Shown here one piece after another: positions 10,975 to 24,800 of a DNA stretch of 64,000 bases; position 1 is the stretch's first letter; the number at the start of each line of letters is the position of its first letter. The position numbers were made by a program, and so were the translations under genes. The notes below the pieces were generated by a model. That model saw only the letters and a list, made by a program, of their open reading frames with translations, did no database searches and had not been told where the DNA came from. The stretch is taken from positions 5,101,224-5,165,223 of the forward strand of contig NC_045141.1 in assembly GCF_008831285.2 (NCBI RefSeq), read 5' to 3'. This stretch comes from Nymphaea colorata. Its lineage: Eukaryota > Streptophyta > Magnoliopsida > Nymphaeales > Nymphaeaceae.

Positions 10975-12720
10975 GACTCATCTACTCCACATTGCTTCAC
11001 ATTTCCAAACCCAGCGGCACAGCTAGACCTTTTCTTGGTAGCCCCTAGCTTATTTCCCTATGCCACTTTTCAAGTCTATTCATTCTCGAATCAAAAACTG
11101 TCAATTGGACCTTTTTTTCTATATTCCCAAAATTAGGTTTCGACCATAGTCATGAATATCATTTTTATTTTTTAAAAAGTGAGGTTTTTTATGTATAATA
11201 CAACAACCTTAAAAAAAAATACGGTATTTTTTTTCAAAATAAATATCTTAAATGTTAGGGCCAAATAAGATAAATGAGAAACTGATAAGACAACATAAAA
11301 GAAATAAGTAAATAAGCAACAAAAACAATTTGAACATAGGAACAAACAATTTGACATTTAAAAACAGGAAAAAAAGAGAAAACGAGGAATAACACGTTTT
11401 TTGTTTTGCCATTTTTTTTGAACTTATTTTTCATATGTTTAACACGGATTTTGTAAAAAAAAATTGCATTTGTTGTGACCATATTTACATGTGCAACTAC
11501 TATATTGCATGGTTAGCCAAATATTAGAGAAAGTTATGTGCATCTACACATGATATTACTTTTTTCCATTTTCAATTTTGCCTTGATAAAAATTTTCATT
11601 TTCAGTATGGATTAAAGGTATTTTAGTAATTAATCATACTAATGCACAAAAATTCGTACACTGGTATAGTGCATATAACTCGGTTGAGCAAAATATAGGG
11701 TTGCATGATAGTGGGATGCTGCAACCAATGTCATAAATTAAAAAAGCACTGGATCATGTTGAGTAAGCTGTATTTAGAGAATGGGCCACGAATTTTATCG
11801 GTAATCAAACTATCCTATCAGATTAGGCTTGAAATATACGTTGTTCATTTATTTTTGAAAAGAATCCGACATCTTTGATAAATGGGCTCGAACAGCACAT
11901 GACATTCTTTCCAATAAATGTTTCCATTAAGTTGTCAACCCGGGAGAGGTACATGCACTTTTCTTATGCTCTTAATAGTTATAAACGCCTTTTATTCTTA
12001 GTGTAATTTTTATATTCTTTGATTCATTTTCCGAAAGAAAATTTGAGTTTTTAATTTTTTTTAGCTGATTTGCATCTAAATCATTTAGATTATTGGATTG
12101 CACTGCCATTTGGTGAGCGGGCCAATCCGATAATCTAAATGATTTAGATGCAAATCAGAAAAAAAACTTCATTAATTCAATTTTTGAGCAAAATGAATGG
12201 AAGAATATATATATAAATTAATTAAAAATAAAAACTTTATCCAGATTATCTTTTTTTTTGTATGTTTCAAACTTACAATGAAGGAAATAAATCAGATCAA
12301 ATGGGGAGTTGGTAAATGAACTTCAACGAGTGAAGCTCAGTACTGCTTTACTTGAGCTTGAGCCAGCTTGTGAGCCGACTTGAGCTGAAGCTGACCGAGA
12401 TCAAGCTTGAGCTCGACTCCTCTTGTGCAGCCCTGGAACTAGTCGCCACATATTCTAATACAAGCAACATACGCCCAGATGTTCCCTACCTTATTGTTGG
12501 AGCAATCAAACATTCAAGACTGCCTCATGGTCTGATCGCTGTGTTGAAAGAGCCGGTTTCTGAATCGAGTCAGCAATGTATGCTGCCAATTTGGTGTAAA
12601 TGATTTAGGTGCAAAACAGCAAAAAATAAAAAATAAAGAAACAAAAAAAGGAAACTAAAAACAATGTTTGAAAAAAATGAATGGAAGAATATAAAAACTA
12701 ATTAAGAACAAAAATCTTTT
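10975..12720. repeat. Segment paralogous to the upstream region of RLK copy 2
   Basis: Order and content match 55,830-57,220. Shared features are a CATTGCTTCA start, a TCGAAT/TCCAAATCAAA stretch, CCATAGTCA, GGTTTTTxTAT, the A-rich AAATAAGATAAATG stretch, TTATTTTTGAAAAGAAT, and the CAATCCAATAATCTAAA motif. In copy 2 this segment sits directly upstream of the receptor kinase. Here it lies 4.8 kb from the 5' end of RLK copy 1 (6,166), so the gap is probably inserted or rearranged DNA. No coding sequence is recognised in it. Confidence 0.6.
12067..12156. repeat. Strong inverted repeat / hairpin
   Basis: Arms 12,067-12,100 and 12,123-12,156 are 34 bp each with one mismatch, separated by a 22 bp spacer. 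Weaker complementarity extends outward to about 11,995 and 12,235 (TTATATTCTT / AAGAATATAT stretches). One arm alone recurs near 57,090-57,130, and a degraded version near 12,595. This suggests a head-to-head duplication of an end sequence of a dispersed repeat rather than a transcription terminator. Confidence 0.85.
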
Positions 12721-13316
12721 TATATCTTTTAAGAAGTGCAACTTTAGAAAAGACGCCTTATAAAGAATTGGTGAAATATTTATTATTTTTTATTTTACAT
12801 AACTGCAGATCAAGCTAATAAGGTCATTGACCAAAAGTTGCTTTAAGCTTAGGTGTTCTTTTTCCAATGTCGGTGGTGCTAATATTATTGTCATTTTTTT
12901 TGTTGTTCCCAAAAAATTCACTAAAAAATGGAAAAAAAAGGGAGAAGTTGGATTGTTAGATTTTGATGAAGCAACATTAATAAAATAAACACGTCAATGT
13001 TTAAGTCGTTAGGATGTAGCATCGAACACGCGGTTCTAAAAACCGTTGACCTAAAAAAATTCAAGGAATATGTGTGCCATGCTGTGAAAACTGGTTACGT
13101 AGGCGTATTAAAAAACTTATGCTAAAAAAATGAAAACATTTAAAAAATTACTGAAAATATAATTCTCAAATTATTGAAAATATAGAACAAACCCCTGGCA
13201 GTGACATCCTTCAATCGTTCATCAAACTGACCTATGCGATTCAAATTGGCAGATTCATACTGGTTTTGGCATATATCTTTTATATGTAAATATATGACCA
13301 TTTACTTTTAGTAATA

Positions 13317-13832
13317 AATTTCTAAATGTTATTCATACGTCAATTATCTAGCATCTGACAGCATTGACATTTCTTTTGTGTGTGTCGACATATATATATG
13401 TATGTATATATATATATATATATATTATATCTTGATACCACGTAAGTAAAAATAATAATTTGTGTCTGAACCTTGATTTGGATATTCCCTTTAGGTTCCA
13501 GCTTGAACTTGTATTTTCTACTCTAGCATGTATTGACCGACAACATCATCAACTTAAACATGGTGACTTAAAGGCAAAGGAATGAAACTTTAACAAAAAC
13601 AAGTTTGAGTTCGATGAAATTACAAAAAATATGCTTTCACTTAACAGCTTGTTTCGGGAGAGTGGGAGACCCTTAACAGCTTGTTTTCAGAGAGAAGGAG
13701 ACCATTCCACTACCCAAGTGAAGGCCAAAGCCTCCTCCCTCCACCCACAATGGTCCAGCCTGCTTTTCTAGTGCTTCGGGTGGTTCCCCTGTTAATGCTT
13801 CAACTTGCTTATTGGTACCTTCTTTTTACACC
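13317..13832 (-). repeat. Duplicated non-coding block, inverted copy A3
   Basis: The reverse complement of about 10,330-10,790. It contains, in inverse order, AGCATCTGACAGCATTGACA, a long TA microsatellite (13,388-13,430), CCTTGATTTGGATATTCCCT, the GAAACAAGCTGTT duplicates and GACCATTCCACTACCCAAGT. With A2 it forms an inverted repeat of about 0.5 kb arms around a 2.5 kb spacer. The 108-residue open frame at 13,681-14,007 lies mostly in this repeat and is not a believable gene. Confidence 0.85.
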
Positions 13833-14740
13833 ATCTCCTGAGTTTTCATTTCGCATTGTCTCCTGGCAGCACAATTCTTTGGTCCCGCCAATTCGATCTA
13901 CTGCTTGCCACTACCAATTAATGGCATTTCACAAAAACATACATCTACCAAGAGGAGGTAAATTCATGGAGCACGTTTTCTCAGCATCATCAAAAGAAGC
14001 AAGGTAAATTTCCCACGTTTGGCTTCTCCCACCAGCTCAATGATTTGCTTTTATTTTCTTTTGAGTAATTAGACACCTAGAGTTTAAATTATAGGACATG
14101 AATTGATTTTCTTTTGACTTGATCGCATTGGGGCCATCTTGCATTTTTTAAATAGTTCCTCACTGATTACCCAACTTTGCTTTCTTCAACGTGCACAAAA
14201 AGATGTAGAGATGCCTCCTGCTTCATTTTTATAAATAGAGAGAGATAGAGAAATAGTCAATTAGTTAGTATTTCGAGCATTAGAGATCCAATCTCTGGAA
14301 CCATATGACTAAGAAAATGTGTGGCAACCATCGATATTTTTATACTTTGGTGTTTTCATTTGCTTTGGCGAAATGGTTTCCAGTTCTTCACCAAAGTATC
14401 GTGTTTGTCTAGCACAAGGTATACAGCATAAGGAAGCGATAGAAACCACTGAAAGTATCATGGCCAATTCTTAATTTATAAACATATTGATATCATCTCC
14501 GATGCAAGGCTGCTGGGAGAGAGGGCTCCCTTCTGTTTTCAAATGAAAACCTGGAGGGGATATGGGACCCCCTCCCATTTTATTCAAAGAAAATAGAACT
14601 ATGAAACAGGAACAAACAAGCACCCCATGCCTAGCCTGCGAAGAAGCATACAAAGAAGGCGTTGGGTTTGAAACAAACAAAAGAACTCAGTGATGAGACT
14701 CGTAAATCTTGACCATACTATTTCCTAAGCACTCTTGAGA
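13833..14740. other. Intergenic DNA left of the satellite
   Basis: No gene seen. The sequence changes abruptly near 14,741, where the first satellite words (GGATACAAATGGGATCTATG) begin. Confidence 0.5.
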
Positions 14741-17700
14741 TCTATGGATACAAATGGGATCTATGCGTTACTTGGATCCCTTGTACTTACTCCAATGAGT
14801 TGAATTTGTTGTCACATCTAAAGTGAATGATATACGAGTTTGAATCAATACGAGTGGAATTTAAGTGATTCGTTTGATCACACATACTTCATTGAATGTA
14901 CTTAACTTATTGTTACATCCAAGTTAAATGATTTAGCACATTGAAATCACAAGTTTGCATGAAAATGAATGAGATTTGAGAGATTCATTTGGTGTCCTAT
15001 TGTTAATATAATGTGTTTCAGTTGTCATTTCATTTATAATGAATGATTTAAGTGATATAAATCACAAGTTTATATGGATACAAATGAGATCTATGCATTA
15101 CATGGATCACTTGTAGTTAGTGCAATGAGTAGAACTTGTTGTTATATCTACAGTGAAGGATCAGAGGGATTGAAATCACAAGTTCGTATCAACACAATTG
15201 AGATTTTAGTGATTCATTTGATTATGCATACTTAATTAAGTGTGCTTAACATGTTGTTACATCCATATTGAATGATTTAGTGGATTGAAATCGCAAGTTT
15301 ATATGAAAATAAATGAGATTCATGTAATTCTTTCGATCCCTTACAGTTAATCTAATGTTTTTCACCTATTATTACATTTATAATGAATGATTTAAATGAT
15401 TAAAATCAGAAGTTTATATGGATATAAATGAGATATATACATTAGTTTATAGTTACATCCGTAGAACGATTTAAAGGATTGAAATCACAAGTTAGTAACA
15501 ATACAAGTGTGATTTAAGTGACTCATATGATCACACATACTTAATTCAATGTGCTTAACTTGTTGTCACATCCATATTGATTGATTTAGTGAATTAAAAT
15601 CACAAGTTTGTATGAAAACGAATGAGATTCAAGTAATTCATTTGCTCCCTTATAGTTAATTTAATGTGTTTCACTTGTTATTACATCTATAATGAATGAG
15701 GGTCAAGTTAATGTATTTCACTTGTTATTACATCTATAATGAATGATTTAAATCATTGAAATCACAAGTTCATATGGATACAAATAGGATCTATGCATTA
15801 CTTTGAATGCGTGTAGTTAGTCCGATGAGTTGAATTTGTTGTTACATTTATAATGAATGATCTAAAGCATTGAAATCACAAGTTTGAGTCAATACAAGTG
15901 AGGTTTAAGTGATTCATATGATCACACATACTTAATTGAATGTGTTTAACTTGTTGTTAAGTCTATATTAAAAGATTTAGTAAATTGAAATTACAAGTTT
16001 GTATGAAAATGAATGAGATTTGAGTGATTCATTTGGCGTCTTATAGTTAACCTAATGTGTTTCACTTGTTATTACATTTATAATAAACGATTTAAATCAA
16101 TGAAATCACAAGTTCATATGAATACAAATGAAATCTATGCATTACTTTGATTCCTTGCAGTTAGTTCAATTAGTTGAACTTAATGTCACATTTATAGTGA
16201 ACTTTCTAAAGAATTGAAATCACAAGTTCGTACCCACATTAATGATTTAAGTGATTCATTTGATCACACATTTATAATTAAGTATATTTAACTTGTTGTT
16301 ACATCCATATTGAATAATTTGTTGGATTGAAATCATAAGTTTGCATGAAAATATATTAGATTCAAGTAAGTCATTCAATATGTTATAGTTTGTCTAATGT
16401 AGTTCACTTGTTATTACATCTATAATGATTGATTTAAATGATTAAATCAGTAGTTTATGTGGATATAAATGAGATCTATAGATTATTTTATAGTTACATT
16501 TATAGTGAACGATCTAAGGGATTTAAATAACAAGTTCGTAACAATACAAGTGAAATTTAAGTTATTCATTTGATTATGCATACTTAATTGAATATTCCTA
16601 ACTTGTTGTTACATCCATATTGAAAGAATTAGTGTACTGAAATCACAACTTTGTAAGAAAATGAATGAGATTCGAGTGATTCATCTTTTGCCATATAATT
16701 AACCTAATGTGTTTCTCTTGTTATTACATCTATAATGAAGGATTTCAATGATCGAAATCACAAGTTCATATGGAGACAAATGGGATCAAATGCATTACTT
16801 TTATCCCTTGTAGTTAGTCAAACGAGTTGAACTTGTCACATTTATAGTGAATGATTAAAAGGACTGAAATCACTAGTTCGTATCAAAACGAGTATGATTA
16901 AAGTGATTCATCGTATAATTAATTAAATGCGCTTAACTTGTTGCCACATCCATGTTGAATGATTTAGGGATTGAAATAACAAGTTCGTATGAAAATCAAT
17001 GAGATTCAATTTATTAATTTGATCTCTTATATTTAATCTAATGTGTTTCATTTGTTATTACGTCTATAATGAATGATTTAAATGATTAAAATCACAAGTT
17101 TATATGGATATAAATGGGATCTATGCATTATTTTGATCCCTTGTAGTTTGCCCAATGAGTTGAACTTGTTGTTATATCTATAATGAATGATCTAAGAGAT
17201 TGAAATTACAAGTTTGTAACAATAAGAGTGAGATTTAAGTGATTCATATGATCACACATACTAAATTGAGTGTGCTTAACATGTTGTTACATCCATATTC
17301 ATTGATTTAGTAAATTGAAATCACAAGTTTGTATGAAAATGAAAGAGATTCAAGTAACTCATTTGATCCCTTATAGTTCATCTAATGTTTTTCACCTATT
17401 ATTACATTTATAATGAATGATTTAAATTATTAAAATGAGAAGTTTATATGGATATAAATGAGATCTATACATTAGTTTATAGTTACATCTATAGAACGAT
17501 TTAAAAGATTGAAATCACAAGTTCGTATCAACATGTGTGATTTAAGTGATTCATATGATCATATATACTTAATTCAATGTGTTTAACTTGTTGTTATATC
17601 CATATTGATTGATTTAGTGAATTAAAATGACAAGTTTGTAGAAAATGAAAGAGATTCAAGTAATTCATTTGCTCCTTTATAGTTAATTTAATGTATTTCA

Positions 17701-18049
17701 CTTGTTATTATATATATGATGAATGATTTAAATGATTGAAAGCCACAAGTTTATATGGATATAAATAAGATTTATGCATTAGTTTCTCATCCCTTGTAGT
17801 TTGTTCAACAAGTTGAACTTATTGTTACATCTATAGTGATCGATCTACGGAATTGAAATCACAAGTTCGTACCAATACGAGTGGGATTTAAGTGATTCAT
17901 TTGATCACGCATACTTAATTGAATGTGCTTAACTTGTTACGTCTATATTAAATGATTTAGTAGATTGAAATCACAAGTTTAGAATAAAATGGATGAGATT
18001 GGAGTGATTCATTATGTGTCTTATAGGTAACATAATGTGTTTCACTTGT

Positions 18050-18240
18050 TATTATGTATATTTGATCACTTATATTTAATTGATAAATCAAGTGATTCAT
18101 TTTCACTTGTTATTAAATATATTTGATCACTTATATTTAATTGAATGTGCTCAAGTGATTCATTTTCATTTGTTATTAAATATATTTGATCACTTATATT
18201 TAATTGAATGTGCTTAAGTTGTATGAGGTTTGAAATAAGA
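18050..18240 (+). repeat. Local tandem duplication of the fourth satellite variant
   Basis: Three copies of a roughly 60-64 bp unit containing TATTTGATCACTTATATTTA start near 18,059, 18,119 and 18,183. This is local amplification nested inside the higher-order array. A similar 46 bp nested duplication lies at about 20,878-20,980 (GATCACTTATATTTAGTTGA). Confidence 0.8.
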
Positions 18241-21200
18241 ACTTTGATTGGAAATGAATGAGGGTCAAGTTAATGTATTTCACTTGTTATTACATCCATA
18301 ATGAATGATTTAAATGATTGAAATCACAAGTTCATATGGATACAAATGAGAATTATGCATTACTTTGAACGCATGTAGTTAGTCCGATGAGTTGAATTTA
18401 TTGTTACATCTATAGTGAATGATCTAAAGCATTGAAATCATAAGTTCGAACCAATACAAGTGAGGTTTAAGTGATTCATATGATCACGCATACTTAATTG
18501 AAACCACAAGTTTGTATGAAAACGAATGAGATTTGATTGATTCATTTGGCGTCTTATAGTTAACCTAATGTGTTTCACTTGTTATTATATTTATAATAAA
18601 CGATTTAAATCATTGAAATCACAAGTTCATATGGATACAAATGGGATCTATGCATTACTTTGATTCCTTGCAGTTAATGTCACATTTATAGTGAACGATC
18701 TAAAGAATTGAAATCACAAGTTTGTACCCATATCAATAATTTAAGTGGTTCATTTGATCACACATTTATAATTAAGTGTACTTAACTTGTTGTTACATCT
18801 AAATAATTACTTTGATCGCGTGTAGTTTGTCCAATGAGTTGAACTTTTTTTTTCATCTATAGTGTATGATCTAAGAAATTGAAATTACAAGTTTGTGTCA
18901 ATACGAGTATATGATTTAAGTGATTCATATGATCACAGATGCTTAATTGAGTGTGCTTAACTCGTTGTTACGTCCATATTGATTTGATTTGGTGAATTGA
19001 AATCATTAGTTTGTATGAAAATGAATGAGATTCAAGTAATTCATTTGATCCATTATAGTTAATCTAATCGGTTTCACTTGTTATTACAAATATTTGATCA
19101 CTTCATTTAATTCAGAGATTAAGTGATTCGTTTGATCACTTATATTTAATTGAATGTGCTTAACTTGTTGTTGCATATGTATGGAATGACTTAGTGGTTT
19201 GAAATAAGAGGTTTATTTGGAAATGAATGAGAGTCAAATCATTCGATTGGTCCCTTGTAGTTAATCTAATGTATTTTACTTGTTATTAGATCTATAATGA
19301 ATGATTTAAATGATTAAAATGACAAGTTCATATGGATACAAATGGGATCTATGCATTACTTTCAACCTGTGTAGTTAGTCTGATGAGTTGAATTTGTTGT
19401 TACATCTATAGTAAACGATTTAAAGGATTGAATTGAATGTGCTTAACTTGTCGTTACATCCATATTTATTTAAGTGATTTATATGATCACACATATTTAA
19501 TTGAATGTGCTTAACTTGATCAATTTAGTAAACAATCCAATTGAGTGTGCTTAACTTGTTGTTACGTCCACATTGATTTATTTGCTGAATTAAAATCACA
19601 AGTTTCTATGAAAATGAATGAGATTCAAGTTATTTGATCACTTATATTTAATTGAATGATTTAAATGATTGAAATGACATGTTCATATGGATACAAATGG
19701 GATATATGCATTACTTTGAACCCGTGTAGTTAGTCTGATGAGTTGAATTTGTTGTTACATCTATAGTAAACGATTTAAAGGATTGAAATCTCATGTTCGT
19801 ATAAATATAGGTGTGATTTATATGATCACACATACTTAATTGAATGTGATTAACTTGTCATTACATCCATATTGATCCAATTAGTAAACGATCCAATTGA
19901 GTGTGCTTAACTTATTGTTACGTCCACATTGATTGATTTGGTAAATTAAAATCACAAGTTTGTATGAAAAAGATTGAGATTCAAGTTATTTGATTACTTA
20001 TAATTAATTGAGAGATTAAGTTATTCATTTGATCACTTATATTTATTTGAAAGTGTGTAACTTGTTGTTACGTCCATATTGAAAGAATTAGTCTTTTGAT
20101 ATGACAATTTTGGATGAAAATAAATGATATTCGAGTGATTCATCTATTGCCCTATGGTTAACCTAATGTGTTTCGCTTGTTATTACATTTATAATGAAGG
20201 ATTTCAATGATCGAAATCACAAGTTCATATGGAGACAAATGGAATCAATGCATTACTTTCATCCCTTGTAGTGTGTCCAACGAGTTGAACTTGCTACATT
20301 TATAGTGAATAATTTAAAGGATTGAAATCACAAGTTCGTATGAATGCGAGTAAGATTTAAGTGATTCTTTTGAACATGCATAATTAATTAAATGTGCTTA
20401 ACTTATTGTCACATACATATTGAATGATTTGAGGATTGAAATCACAAGTTCGTATGAAAATAAATGACATTCAATTTATTAGTTTGATCTCTTATAGTTA
20501 ATTTAATGTGTTTCATTTATTATTACGTCCATAATGAATGATTTAAATCATTAAAATCGCAAGTTTATATGGATATAAATGGGATCTATGCATTACTTTA
20601 ATCTCTTCTAGTTTGTCCAAGGAGTTGAACTTGCTGTTACATCTATAGTGAATGATCTAAGAGATTGAAATTACAAGTTGGTATCAATATGAGTGAAATT
20701 TAAGTGATTCATATTATCACACATGCTTAATTGAGTGTGCTTAACTTGTTGTTACATTCATATTGATTGATTTGTTGAATTGAAATCACAAGTTTGTATG
20801 AAATTGAATGAGATTCAAGTAATTCATTTCATCCATTATAATTAATCCAATGTTTTTCACTTGTTATTACTTATATTTGATCACTTATATTTAGTTGAGA
20901 GATTAAGTGATTCATTTGATCACTTATATTTAGTTGAGAGATTAAGTGATTCATTTGATCACTTATTTTTAATTGAATGTGCTTAACTTGTTGTTGCATA
21001 CGTATGGAATGACTTGGGGGTTTCGAATAAGTTCATTTGGAAATGAATGAGGGTCAAGTCGTTCAATTGTTCCCTTATAGTTAATCTAATATATTTCACT
21101 TGTTAATACATCGATAATGAATAATTGAAATGATTGAAATCAGAAATTCATATGACTACAAATGGGATCTAACTTTGAACCCGTGTAGTCAGTCCGATGA

Positions 21201-21859
21201 GTTGAATTTGTATCACAAGTTTGTATAAATACAGGTACGATCTAAATGATTCATATGATCACACATACATAATTGAATGTGCTTAACTTGTTGTTACATC
21301 TATATTGATTGATTTCGTGAATAAAAATCGCAAGTTTACATGAAAATGAATGAGATCCAAGGAATTCTTTTGATCCCCTATAGTTAATCTAATATGCTTC
21401 ACTTGTTATTACATCAATGATCAATGATTTAAACGATTAAAACTCACAAATTTATATGGATATAAAGGGCACCTCTGCAATAGTTACATCCCTTGTAGTT
21501 AGTTCAATAAGTTGAACTTGTTCCTAAAGGATAGAAATAACAAGTTTGTATAAATACAAGTACGATTTGAATGATTCATATGATCACACATACTTAATTG
21601 AATGTGCTTAACTTGTTGTTACATCTATATAGATTGATTTCGTGAATTGAAATCGCAAGTTTGTATGAAAATGAATGAGATTCAAGTAATTCTTTTGATC
21701 CCTTATAGTTAATCTAATGTGTTTCACTTCTTATTACATCTATGATCAACGATTTAAATGATTAAAACTCACAAGTTTATATGGATGTAAAGGAGACCTA
21801 TGGATTAGTTAGATCCCTCGTAGTTTGCTCAATAAGTTGAACTTGTTGTTATATCTCTA

Positions 21860-24800
21860 GTGATCGATGTAAGGAATTGAAATCACAAGTTGGTATCGAT
21901 ACGAGTGAGATTTAAGTGATTCATTTGATCACACATACGTAATTGAATGTACTTAACTTGTTGTTACGTCTATATTAAACGATTTAGTAGATTAAAATCA
22001 TAGGTTTGTATGAAAATGAATGAGATTTGAGTTATTCAATCGGTGTCCTATGGGTAACCTAATGTGTTTCACTTGTTATTACATATATTTGATCACTTGT
22101 ATTTAATTGAATGTGCGTGACCATTTGTAACATACGTATAGAATAACTTAGTGGCTTTGATATCAGAAGTTCGTTTGGAAATGAATGAGAGTCAATTCAT
22201 TAAATTGGTACCTTATAGTTAATCAAACGTATTTCACTTGTTAGTACAAATATAATGAATGATTTAAATGATTGAAATCTCATATTCACAAGGATACAAA
22301 AGGGAATTATGCATTACTTTGAACGTGTGTAGTTAGTCCGATGAGTTGAATTTATTATTACAACTATAGTGCATGATCTAAAGGATTGAAATCACAAGTT
22401 CGTATCAATACAAGGGCGATTTAAGTGATTCAAATGATCACTCATACTTAATTGAATGAGCTTAACTTGTTACATCCACGTTGCTTGATTAAGTGAATTG
22501 AAATCACAAGTTTGTATGAAAATGAATGAGATTCGACTGATTCATTTGGTGTCTTATAGTTAATCTAACGTGTTTCACTTGTTATTATATCCATGATCAA
22601 TGATTTAAATAATTAAAACTCACAAGTTTATGTGGATATAAAGGAGACTTATGCATTAGTTTGATCCTTTGTAGTTAGTACAATAAGTTGAACATGTTGT
22701 TACATCTATAGTGATCTATGCACAAGTTCATATCAATACGAGTGAGATTTAAGTGATTCATTTGATCACGCATATTTAATAGAATGTACTTAACTTGTTG
22801 TTACGTTTATATTAAATGATTTAGTAAATTGAAAACATAGGTTTATATGAAAATGAATGGGATTTGAGTGATTCATTTGGTGTCTTACAGGTAACTTAAT
22901 GTGTTTCACTTGTTATTACATATATTTGATCACTTATATTTAATTGGGAGATTATGTGATTCATTTTCAGTTGTTCTTACATACATTTGATAACTTGTAA
23001 TTAATTGAATGTGCGTAACCATTTGTTACATACGTATAGAATGACTTAGTGGCTTGAAATAAGAAGTCCGTTTGGAAATGAATGAGAGTCAAGCCACTAT
23101 ATTGGTCTCTTATAGTTAATCTAATGTATTTCACTTGTTATTACATTTATAATGAATGATTTAAATGGTTGAAATCACAAGTTTATATGGATACAAATGG
23201 TTGAAGTCACGATATTTGTACACGTGTAGTTAGTCCGATGAGTTGAATTTGTTGTTACATCTATAGGGAACGTTCTAAAGGATTGAAATCACATGTTCGT
23301 ACCAATACAAGTGAGATTTAAGTAATCCATATAATCATGCATACTTAATTGAATGTGTTTAACTTGTTGTTACGCCTATAATAAATGATTTAGTAGATTG
23401 AAATCACAAGTTTGTGCAAAAATGAATGAGATTCGAGATATTCATTTGGTGTCTTGTAGTTAACCTATTGTGTTTCACTTGTTATTACATCTATAATCAA
23501 TGACTTAAATTATTAAAACTTACAAGTTTATATGGATATAAAGGAGACCTATGCATTAGTTTGATCCCTTGTAGTTAGTTCAATAAGTTGACCTAGTTCT
23601 TACATCTTTGGTGATTGATGTAAGGAATTGAAATCACAAGTTTGTATCAATACGAGTGGGATTTAAGTGATTCATTTGATCACACATATGTAATTGAATG
23701 TGCTTAACTTGTTGTTACGTCTATATTAAATGATTTAGTAGGTTAAAATCATAGGTTTGTATGAAAATGAATGAGATTTGAGTTATTCAATCGGTGTCTT
23801 GTGGGTAACCTAATGTGTTTCACTTGTTATTACATATATTTGATCACTTATAATTAATTGAGAGATTAAGTGATTCATTTTAACTTGTTATTACATATAT
23901 TTGATCACTTGTATTTAATTGAATGTGCGTGACCATTTGTTACATACGTATAGAATGATTTAGTGGCTTTGATATCAGAAGTTCGTTTGAAAATGAATGA
24001 GAGTCAAGTCATTAAATTGGTCCCTTATTGTTAATCAAATGTATTTCACTTGTTAGTACATATATAATGAATGATGTAAATGATTGAAATCTCATGTTCA
24101 TATGGATACAAAAGGGATCTATGCATTACTTTGAACGCGTGTAGTTAGTCCGACGAGTTGAATTTATTGTTACAACTATAGTGGATGATCTAAAGAATTG
24201 AAATCACAAGTTCATATCATTACAAGGACGATTTATGTGATTCAAATGATCACACATACTTAATTGAATGTGCTTAACTTGTTGTTACATCCATGTTGCT
24301 TGATTAAGTGAATTGAAATCACAAGTTTGTCTGAAAATGAATGAGATTCGAGTGATTCATTTGGTGTCTTATAGTTAATCTAACGTGTTTCACTTGTTAT
24401 TACATCAATGATCAATGATTTAAATAATTAAAACTCACAAGTTTATGTTGATATAAAGGAGACCCATGCATTAGTTTGATCCTTTGGAGTTAGTACAATA
24501 AGTTGAACATGTTGTTACATCTATAGTGATCGATGCATAATTTCATATCAATACGAGTGGGATTTAAGTGATTCATTTGATCACGCATATTTAATTGAAT
24601 GTACTTAACTTGTTGTTACGTTTATATTAAATGATTTAGTAAATTGAAATCATAGGTTTATATAAAAATGAATGGGATTTGAGTGATTCATTTGGTGTCT
24701 TACAGGTAACTTAATGTGTTTCACTTGTTCTTACATATATTTGATCACTTATATTTAATTGAGAGATTATGTGATTCATTTTCAGTTGTTCTTACATAGA

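Noticed and set aside
13681-14007. 108-residue open frame
   Set aside because: Lies mostly in the inverted duplicated block A3, whose direct copies carry no equivalent open frame.
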